A stretch of DNA of 7,142 nucleotides. Source: an uncultured Bacteroidales bacterium. GTDB taxonomy: Bacteria > Bacteroidota > Bacteroidia > Bacteroidales > P3. The notes under the pieces are model-generated. The model searched no databases and had not been told where the DNA came from. It worked only from the letters and a program-made list of their open reading frames with translations. Within the stretch, counting starts at the first letter, position 1, and each line of letters starts with the position of its first letter. Made by a program: the position numbers and the translations under genes. Positions 1 through 5,667 of the stretch are shown in pieces. The stretch lies in NCBI GenBank assembly GCA_947177315.1, contig CAMWTX010000078.1:1-7142 (forward strand). The letters run 5' to 3'.

Positions 1-1326
1 CTGGCCTACTATGCACCGGATGCCCCCAAGGAAAAACAGCCTTATCTCCCCCTGCAGGAGGTTTATATTTCGCGCATCGAATACCACGGGCTCAAGAAAT
101 ACAATATCGCCTACATCAACCAGTTCCTGCAGGTGGAAACGGGCAAGAGCATCAAGTTGGAAGCCGTCACCAAGGGGATTGACCGTCTGTACGGGCTCAA
201 CAAGTTCAAGACCGTATCTTACGAGTTCATGGTGGATGAACAGAATCCTGAGGCCACGGTACTTGCCATTACGGTGGAAGAAGCCCCTGCCAACGCTTTC
301 AAACTGGGGGTGCGTTACGACAATATCCGCATGGCGGGATTGCTGGCGGGCGTGGAATTGCAGAATCTCGTCAAGAACTCCGTGCTGACCTTGGATGTGG
401 AACTGTCGAAAATGCCGGTGGTTTCCGCCAACTTCCGCTTTACGCCCGAATGGAAACACAACGCGCACCGATATTCGTTTTGGATTCCCACCCTCGGCGT
501 CGGACTCGATTACTTTAACTTTAAATCGTATCTGTACCGCAATCCCGAAGACCTGAAACGCCGCACTTCGGACATGACCTCCAACCGTTACAGGGTTAAA
601 CTCTACGGGCAGTCTTCCTGGCGCGCCGATGTGTTGGGCGTGGGCTTTGCCTACGAGTTCGCCGACAACAAAATCCGTATCTCCAATCCGGATTCGATCA
701 ATTGGCATGACATTTACAAAAACCATCACGTTTACCCCTATTTCTACTACCGGCATGATAATTTCGACAAGAAATTCTATCCCACAAGGGGTTTCAAAAT
801 GACCTTGGATGCCACTTTTCCCGTGCGCCTGCGCAACGAAAAGGGCGAGGGCTTACATTCCGCCACCTATTTTCTGAGCGTTTACTGGAAAGGGGATTTC
901 GCCATTTCGGCGGGACGGCGGCTAGTGTTCTATCCGGGATTTACCATCGGGCTCACGCCCATCAAGAATCATGCAACCATCCCTATCCAGCACCAATTCT
1001 TTCAAGGAGGCTGCGCGGATCTGAATTCCATGTACACCACCATGATGCCGGGGGTTCTCCTGGGGCAGTCGAGCGGCCACCATCTGGTGAACCTGAGGCT
1101 CACGGCACAGGTAATGGTTCTGAAAAACCTTTATCTGAGCGTGCGCGGAGCGGTGGGCAAAGCCGATTATGAGTTAAAGGATTTTGTAACGAAATACCAC
1201 AACCTGATTTACGGCGGAAACATCGGGCTGTCTTACAATACGCCCATCGGCCCGGTCGGGCTCAGTTTTCAGACTTCCAACGTGCATAGTTTCAACGTGT
1301 TCCTGCACATCGGATATTGGTTCTAA
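1..1326 (+). CDS. POTRA plus Omp85/D15-type outer-membrane barrel, probably the C-terminal part of a patatin-like phospholipase (5' partial)
   Basis: The frame is open from base 1 to the TAA at 1324-1326, giving 441 visible residues; the true start lies outside the window. An internal GTG at 133 is not the start, because the residues before it complete the domain. Residues about 20-95 look like one POTRA domain, with 'ISRIEYHGLKKY', then 'LYGLNKFKTVSYEF', ending 'VLAITVEEAP'. Residues about 97-441 are a beta-barrel that opens with 'LGVRYDN', contains the Omp85-like 'FYPTRGFKM' near residue 260, and ends in the aromatic 'GYWF' typical of outer-membrane proteins. In Bacteroidota a single POTRA plus barrel of this form is usually the tail of a patatin-like lipase of the PlpD (type Vd autotransporter) kind, in which the lipase domain comes first. 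That domain would lie upstream and is not visible, so patatin is inference; a short TamA/BamA-like protein is the alternative. The canonical barrel-loop (V/I)RG(F/Y) motif is not visible; the corresponding stretch is 'FFQGGCADLN' (residues 333-342). Confidence 0.8.
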   Translation: MAYYAPDAPKEKQPYLPLQEVYISRIEYHGLKKYNIAYINQFLQVETGKSIKLEAVTKGIDRLYGLNKFKTVSYEFMVDEQNPEATVLAITVEEAPANAFKLGVRYDNIRMAGLLAGVELQNLVKNSVLTLDVELSKMPVVSANFRFTPEWKHNAHRYSFWIPTLGVGLDYFNFKSYLYRNPEDLKRRTSDMTSNRYRVKLYGQSSWRADVLGVGFAYEFADNKIRISNPDSINWHDIYKNHHVYPYFYYRHDNFDKKFYPTRGFKMTLDATFPVRLRNEKGEGLHSATYFLSVYWKGDFAISAGRRLVFYPGFTIGLTPIKNHATIPIQHQFFQGGCADLNSMYTTMMPGVLLGQSSGHHLVNLRLTAQVMVLKNLYLSVRGAVGKADYELKDFVTKYHNLIYGGNIGLSYNTPIGPVGLSFQTSNVHSFNVFLHIGYWF

Positions 1327-1345
1327 CAGGCTTGAAAATCCGTGC

Positions 1346-2260
1346 TTATTTGATTTCTCCCGGTCTCTTTCCCACCGTGCAGGAGGCCTTTCCCATCGAA
1401 TACACGGCAAAATAGCCCAAGGCTCCGTTGCTGATGTTGCCTTGAATATTGGCCGGAGCCGCGCTGAAAACGGGAACGCTTGTGGAAAGGGCGGTGCGCA
1501 CCTGATTGATATAGTCGGTATATTCCGGGGTAAAGCTGTAGCCTATCAAACTCAGGATATCGCCTTCGTGCAACACCACCTTTATCTGGTCTTGGTTGTC
1601 TTGGGTGGGGTCGGGAAAGAAAAACAGGGAAACGCCGCGCAGATACAGGCCCGACGAAAAACTGTCGGGAAAGAGGAAAATATTGTCGATGCTGTCTTCG
1701 TAAACCTCTCCGTTTACCGCATAACTGAAGCCTATATACTCTTTGGTGGGCGGATCCTGGGCGTAAAGCAGGAGATTCCAACCCAAGGCCGTGCCGTGGC
1801 CGAAAGGCGGCAGATGATAGCCATAGAACGCCTTTACCGAATCGATGGTCGGCATGAAAGGCATGGTGGCCTGCGCTTGGTAATATTGCGGCGTGCCGTT
1901 GCCATGCAGGTCTGCCTTGACATGCAGACGATAGGTTTCTCCCATGATGCCGAACACATCGGGCGCGGAGAGGTACCAGCCGGGAATGCTGTCGGAGGGC
2001 AGGAAATCGATGCGTTTGCCGTGGGCATCGGTGATATAGACCTCAGCCCCCGTAATGCCGATATTGCCGGTTTCGGGGTCAAAATAATCGCAGGTGCGGC
2101 TCAACTTAACGATATGCGCCGCGGTATCGGAGGTAAAGCGGGCATCCACCACCAAAAGCGGGTCGGAGGAAGACAGCTTGATGTCTATCCTTTCGGTGCA
2201 GCCTGCCAAAATCAGAAGGATTCCGAAACATACCGTTGCCCAAAGCCTGTTCTTTACCAT
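1346..2260 (-). CDS. DUF4249-type outer-membrane lipoprotein, partner of the adjacent TonB-dependent receptor
   Basis: This encodes 304 residues. The start chosen is the ATG at 2260-2258, which begins a clean lipoprotein signal: basic 'MVKNR', a hydrophobic core, and lipobox 'LAGC' with the lipidated cysteine at residue 21. The mature protein follows the DUF4249 pattern seen beside TonB-dependent receptors: a beta-rich N-terminal half ('LLVVDARFTSD', 'ITGAEVYITDAHGK', 'PGWYLSAP', 'GETYRLHVKADLHG'), a middle starting 'IDSVKAFYGY', and a C-terminal 'NIQGNISNGALGYFAVYSMG' motif. Length suits the family. The start is 5 bp after the receptor stop codon, so the pair is almost certainly one transcript and may be translationally coupled. 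A second in-frame ATG at 2272 overlaps the receptor stop and would add four residues. The role of DUF4249 proteins is not established; a surface lipoprotein acting with the receptor is inferred from context. The 3' end faces the + strand gene across 19 bp. Confidence 0.87.
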   Translation of the reverse strand: MVKNRLWATVCFGILLILAGCTERIDIKLSSSDPLLVVDARFTSDTAAHIVKLSRTCDYFDPETGNIGITGAEVYITDAHGKRIDFLPSDSIPGWYLSAPDVFGIMGETYRLHVKADLHGNGTPQYYQAQATMPFMPTIDSVKAFYGYHLPPFGHGTALGWNLLLYAQDPPTKEYIGFSYAVNGEVYEDSIDNIFLFPDSFSSGLYLRGVSLFFFPDPTQDNQDQIKVVLHEGDILSLIGYSFTPEYTDYINQVRTALSTSVPVFSAAPANIQGNISNGALGYFAVYSMGKASCTVGKRPGEIK

Positions 2261-2265
2261 AATCC

Positions 2266-4677
2266 CTACCATTTGAAGTTGAAGCTGATGAAAGGCACCG
2301 CCGAGAAAAGATAAACCTTTTCGGCATACGCGATATTGGGGTTGTCTTTGTCTTGCTTGAACGAAACCGACCAAGGGTTCTTGCGGGCATAGGCGTTATA
2401 GACCCCTGCCGAGAGGCTCCAGCTGAAACGCTTGCCGGTATTGGGCTTGGACTTGAACGTATAGGAAACATCCAGGCGGTGGTAGTCTTCCATGCGGTCG
2501 GAATTACGCGGTCCATAGACGGGAATGAAACTGCCGTCGATAACGGCCTTTCCTATCGGATAGGTGGTGGGCTGCCCCGAATAGAACACCCAGTTGAAAG
2601 AAAGGGCGTGGCGCGGGTGGGGGTCGATGTTGAGCAAGAGGTTCACCGCATGGGGGCGGTCCTGGGGCGAGGGATAAGGCTTGCCGTCGTTCACCTGGTC
2701 TATGATCCGCATGGAACGCGAATAGGTATAGCTCAACGAACCATACACCATGCCTTTCTTGCGCTGCACATACACTTCCACACCGTACGCCCAGCCCCTG
2801 CCCATGCGCAGTTCGCCGTAGAGGTCGCTGTTGAGAAGCACATTGGAGTGGTCTTTGAAATCAATCACGTGGTGCATGAACTTGTAGTAGCCTTCCACCG
2901 AGGCTTCCCATTCGTCCGACTTGCCCCACTCGGCACTGATGCCCAAGGCGAGCATATCGGCGGTCTGCGGCTTGACGAAGGGATTGGCGGGAAACCATAT
3001 ATCCATCGGGTTGCCCGAATTGGAATTGGTGGCCAGCTGCAGGTACTGCACGGTGCGGGTATAATTGAACTTGAGGCTGATGTTATGCGCGAAAAGCCAG
3101 GCCATGCCCACCCGCGGTTCCAAGCCGTACCAGGTATGGTAAAAATTCTTCTTGCCTTCGTAGATGCGGTCTATCCGGTGGTAGTCCTTGTCGAAGACGG
3201 ATACCGAATCCCTGCCTTGGTTCGAGAAGGTGCTGAACCTAAGCCCGTACTTCAACGAAAAATGCTTGCCGATGGTCTGGCTGTTGCCGATATAGAGGCC
3301 GCTCTCCAGACTGTACATCTTGTCTTGGTTAAAGGTGATGCGCCGCGCCGAGTCTAAGAAACCGAGGGCCTCGCCCATGTGCAGGTCGAGTTCTCCCGGC
3401 TGAATTTCGTGGTATTTTATCTGGAAACCGAAACGCAGGTCGTGGTTCTTGGGTGTAAAAACGCCGTCCACCTGCCCGCCGTAGTCGGTGATGCGGCTTT
3501 TCCAGCCGAAATCATAGCCGTCGGAAGCCATCGCCACATCGCCCACATAATCGGTAACGTTCAAGGTGGTGTTGAGCACCAGACGGTTCGAGAACAGATG
3601 GGTATAGGTGAGCGCGAGCATCTTGTTGCCGAAATTGAGCCCCATTTCGGCCGAACCTTCCGGCGCGAATCCGAAACGGTCTTGGCCCATATAGCCCGAA
3701 AGCGAAATCTTGTCTTTGTTGTTGTCGAACTTATGCACCAGGCGGGCATTGAGGTCGTAGAAACCCAGCTTGGTGTGCTTCATGCCCACCAAGGGCAGGA
3801 ACATATCGAAATACGTGGCCCGCCCCGACACCAAAAAAGAGGTGTGGTCTTTCCAGATAGGGCCATCTACGGTGAGTTTGGCCAAAAGAAGCCCGATGCC
3901 ACCCTCCAGATGGTAGTCGTTGAAATTGCCGTCGCGCATGGAAACATCCACCACCGAAGAGAGCCTGCCGCCGTAGGCGATGGGAATATCGCCCTTGTAG
4001 ATTTCCGCGCCTCCGATCACATCGTTGTTGAACACCGAAAAGAAGCCGCAGGTATGGGTGGGATTATAGATCAGGGTACGGTCGAGCAGAATGGCGTTCT
4101 GATCCAGACCGCCGCCGCGCACACTGAATCCCGAACTGCTCTCGGAGGCCATCAGCACACCGGGCAGCATCTGCACGGCCTTGATGATGTCGGCCTCGCC
4201 CAAAAGGGCGGGAATACGCTGCACCATTTCGGAAGTGAACGTATTCATGCCTATCGTGTTGCGCGAGGCTTGCTTGGCGCGGCTGCCTTTGATCTCCACG
4301 CCTTCGAGCTGCACGGCATCGGGCTCGATATAGAAGTTTTCGGTAAGGTTTTTGTTTTTTATCTCCACGGTGCGGCTGATGGTGCCGTAGCCCAGGCTGC
4401 TCACCTTTACCGTATAGGAACCGGGGGCAAGCTGCAGGGTATAGCGGCCCTCCAGGTCGGAAGCCGCCCCCTTGCCGGCCGGTTCCACCCAAACCGCCGC
4501 GTCGGGCAAGGCCTGCGAGGTCTTTTTGTCTTGGATTTTTCCAGAAAGGGTATAGGTCTGCTGGGCCAATCCACGGGCGGACAAAAGCAGGAACAGCACA
4601 AGGCCGAACACGCGCGCCGCGTGGCCTGCCCTGCGTTTTCCGAACGATTTTGAAAGTATTTGCCTTACAATCCGCAC
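2266..4677 (-). CDS. TonB-dependent receptor with N-terminal carboxypeptidase-regulatory-like domain (non-SusCD type)
   Basis: This 803-residue outer-membrane active transporter should take up a substrate using TonB/ExbBD energy; the substrate is unknown. A long basic signal peptide (residues 1-38, 'GLA|QQ' as likely cleavage site) is followed by a CarboxypepD_reg-like domain at about 41-123 ('YTLSGKIQDKKT', 'DLEGRYTLQLAPGSYTVKVS'). A possible TonB-box region 'LEGVEIKG' lies near 124-131. The plug runs about 140-250, with 'FSVRGGGLDQNAILLD', 'GFFSVFNND', 'GAEIYKGDIP' and 'YGGRLSSVVDV'. The remainder is a barrel ending 'ISFNFKW'. The start is a GTG: the frame closes upstream at a TGA (4693-4695) with no ATG in between, and AGGA sits 5 nt before the GTG. 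Cys210 in the plug ('PTHTCGFF') is the only cysteine in the protein, at a place where related plugs I recall read 'HLFGFF' or 'HLLGFF'. The DUF4249 gene follows directly. No SusD-like gene is adjacent, so this is not a classical SusCD system. Confidence 0.93.
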   Translation of the reverse strand: MRIVRQILSKSFGKRRAGHAARVFGLVLFLLLSARGLAQQTYTLSGKIQDKKTSQALPDAAVWVEPAGKGAASDLEGRYTLQLAPGSYTVKVSSLGYGTISRTVEIKNKNLTENFYIEPDAVQLEGVEIKGSRAKQASRNTIGMNTFTSEMVQRIPALLGEADIIKAVQMLPGVLMASESSSGFSVRGGGLDQNAILLDRTLIYNPTHTCGFFSVFNNDVIGGAEIYKGDIPIAYGGRLSSVVDVSMRDGNFNDYHLEGGIGLLLAKLTVDGPIWKDHTSFLVSGRATYFDMFLPLVGMKHTKLGFYDLNARLVHKFDNNKDKISLSGYMGQDRFGFAPEGSAEMGLNFGNKMLALTYTHLFSNRLVLNTTLNVTDYVGDVAMASDGYDFGWKSRITDYGGQVDGVFTPKNHDLRFGFQIKYHEIQPGELDLHMGEALGFLDSARRITFNQDKMYSLESGLYIGNSQTIGKHFSLKYGLRFSTFSNQGRDSVSVFDKDYHRIDRIYEGKKNFYHTWYGLEPRVGMAWLFAHNISLKFNYTRTVQYLQLATNSNSGNPMDIWFPANPFVKPQTADMLALGISAEWGKSDEWEASVEGYYKFMHHVIDFKDHSNVLLNSDLYGELRMGRGWAYGVEVYVQRKKGMVYGSLSYTYSRSMRIIDQVNDGKPYPSPQDRPHAVNLLLNIDPHPRHALSFNWVFYSGQPTTYPIGKAVIDGSFIPVYGPRNSDRMEDYHRLDVSYTFKSKPNTGKRFSWSLSAGVYNAYARKNPWSVSFKQDKDNPNIAYAEKVYLFSAVPFISFNFKW

Positions 4678-4682
4678 AATAA

Positions 4683-4686
4683 TCCT
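4683..4686 (-). promoter_or_regulatory. Ribosome-binding site (AGGA) deciding the GTG start of the TonB-dependent receptor
   Basis: On the minus strand AGGA lies 5 nt upstream of GTG (4677-4675). As no in-frame ATG exists between the upstream TGA and the signal peptide, this Shine-Dalgarno-like match supports the GTG. Bacteroidota often lack strong Shine-Dalgarno sites, so the match is supportive rather than decisive. Confidence 0.5.
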
Positions 4687-4701
4687 ACTATTTCAGGAAA
4701 G

Positions 4702-4733
4702 CGAAATTATGGATTTCCCACTGATTGGACAAA
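4702..4733 (-). promoter_or_regulatory. Candidate Bacteroides-type promoter for the receptor/DUF4249 operon
   Basis: Read on the minus strand, TTTG (4733-4730) is followed after 20 nt by TAATTTCG (4709-4702). This fits the Bacteroidota housekeeping promoter, TTTG near -33 and TAnnTTTG near -7, with one mismatch (C for T at the seventh base of the -7 box). Transcription would begin about 20 nt before the receptor GTG, leaving a short leader that includes the AGGA. It is the best match I found in the 79 bp gap, but short motifs of this kind arise by chance. Confidence 0.38.
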
Positions 4734-4735
4734 TC
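4712..4735 (-). other. Imperfect stem-loop in the gap between the two minus-strand operons
   Basis: On the minus strand GATTT-g-TCC pairs with GGG-AAATC around a 7 nt loop (AATCAGT). This makes an 8 bp stem with one bulged G and one T-G wobble. It lies 22 bp past the stop codon of the small barrel gene and overlaps the candidate -33 element and spacer of the receptor promoter. It could be a weak terminator for the upstream unit, though no clean T-tract follows, or an operator-like dyad, or chance. Confidence 0.25.
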
Positions 4736-4756
4736 TGACAACGGATCCCAACCGAC

Positions 4757-5656
4757 TTACCGCCAACTCAGCCCCACGGCAAGACGGATGCCCACCGAGA
4801 GACTGTGCAGAAAAAGCGGGGTTCCCGTGGCCGTTACCAAACTGCTGTTCTGACGCAAGCAGCCCGAAACCGAAGCGTCGTAGGTTATCGGATAGACCGG
4901 TTCCGCCCCACCCTTGTTTATGTTCCGCAGGCCGTAGTCGGCAAAGATGCCCGCCTCGAGGAAAGGCACACGCCCGCCTTTGCCCTTGCCCGAACCCTCG
5001 GGCCGCAGCGTGATGCCGAAGTCCACGCTCACCGCCCAGTCCGTGCGCAGCGACAGCTTGCCGTTTCCATACGTTGCCTTTTCGTCCACAAAACCGTGAT
5101 TGGGCATATTCTCCAAGGTCTCGGCCGCAAGCATTCCGTATTTGCCCTCCGTTTTCAATTCGCCCATAAAGCGGTTGTAGGTTCCCGAAAGCGGAAAGCC
5201 CGCCTTCACGCCCGCCCCGAAGGAGAACCATTTGACGCGGAAACGCAGCATCAGCGGGATATTGAGGTAGGTGGCGCGTTGCTCCGTCTGTTCGTTGCGC
5301 ATCGCCACCCGAAGCGTGAACGGTTCGCCCCCGAATACGGCGTCGTTGTCCTGCGTGGCTATGGCATAATTCCGCTCTTCCACGCGATACGAGGACTGCA
5401 AAAAAGAGAACTCCAGCCCGCTTCCGATGCCCATATACGGCAGAAAATAAAAGTCGTAGCCCACGCCCACGCTTCCGCCGGCACCGGCCTTGTATTTGGC
5501 GTTTTCCATGCTGTAAAGCATCGTGCCCAAGCCCCCCTTGCCTATCAGCGAGAGTTTGTGCCGCCGCGTGTCCGCCTCTAGGGTGTTGGCCGCCCGCAGC
5601 CCCGTTGCCGCCAGCAACAGCAATGCCCATAATGTATATATCCTTTTTCTTTTCAT
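4757..5656 (-). CDS. Outer-membrane beta-barrel protein (OMP_b-brl_2/PorT-like)
   Basis: This encodes 299 residues. I chose the ATG at 5656-5654 because it directly begins a standard signal peptide: 'MKRKR', then a Leu/Ala-rich core, with cleavage near 'GLRA|A' (residues 22-23). A longer reading from 5701 would run back into the upstream gene. The mature part is made of alternating aromatic and glycine-rich strands: 'KLSLIGKGGLGTML', 'GGSVGVGYDFYFLPYMGIG', 'LEFSFLQSSYRVEE', the family-typical 'ATYLNIPLMLRFRVKWFSF' (about 128-146) and 'GAGVKAGFPLSGTY'. It ends in a final strand 'SVGIRLAVGLSWR'. No OmpA-like peptidoglycan-binding domain is present. The start lies 11 bp after the stop of the T9SS cargo gene, implying one transcript, so it may serve as a surface anchor or partner for that cargo; this is inference from position. 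No specific gene name can be assigned; 'PorT-like' refers to the fold only, not to the T9SS component PorT. Confidence 0.82.
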   Translation of the reverse strand: MKRKRIYTLWALLLLAATGLRAANTLEADTRRHKLSLIGKGGLGTMLYSMENAKYKAGAGGSVGVGYDFYFLPYMGIGSGLEFSFLQSSYRVEERNYAIATQDNDAVFGGEPFTLRVAMRNEQTEQRATYLNIPLMLRFRVKWFSFGAGVKAGFPLSGTYNRFMGELKTEGKYGMLAAETLENMPNHGFVDEKATYGNGKLSLRTDWAVSVDFGITLRPEGSGKGKGGRVPFLEAGIFADYGLRNINKGGAEPVYPITYDASVSGCLRQNSSLVTATGTPLFLHSLSVGIRLAVGLSWR

Positions 5657-5667
5657 AGCGATGATTT

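Noticed and set aside
133..1326. The + strand gene starting at GTG 133 as a complete 397-residue protein
   Set aside because: The frame is open to base 1, and the residues before 133 supply the first strand and helix of the POTRA domain, so the gene begins upstream of the window.
1442..2314. Open frame of 290 codons on the + strand
   Set aside because: It is antisense to the DUF4249 gene, which has a lipobox and family motifs; the + frame has none.
2353..3357. Open frame of 334 codons on the + strand
   Set aside because: It is antisense to the barrel region of the receptor, and its composition is that of a reverse-strand shadow (many His, Val, Gly, Arg) without motifs.
3379..4653. Long open frame of 424 codons on the + strand
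   Set aside because: It lies wholly antisense to the TonB-dependent receptor, whose domains are clear. Its translation is His/Gly/Val-rich with no recognisable domain or signal.
1346..4677. SusCD-type polysaccharide utilisation locus
   Set aside because: The lipoprotein follows the DUF4249 pattern rather than SusD, and no carbohydrate-active enzyme or hybrid sensor is present.
4805..5581. Open frame of 258 codons on the + strand
   Set aside because: It is antisense to the small barrel gene and shows no features of a real protein.
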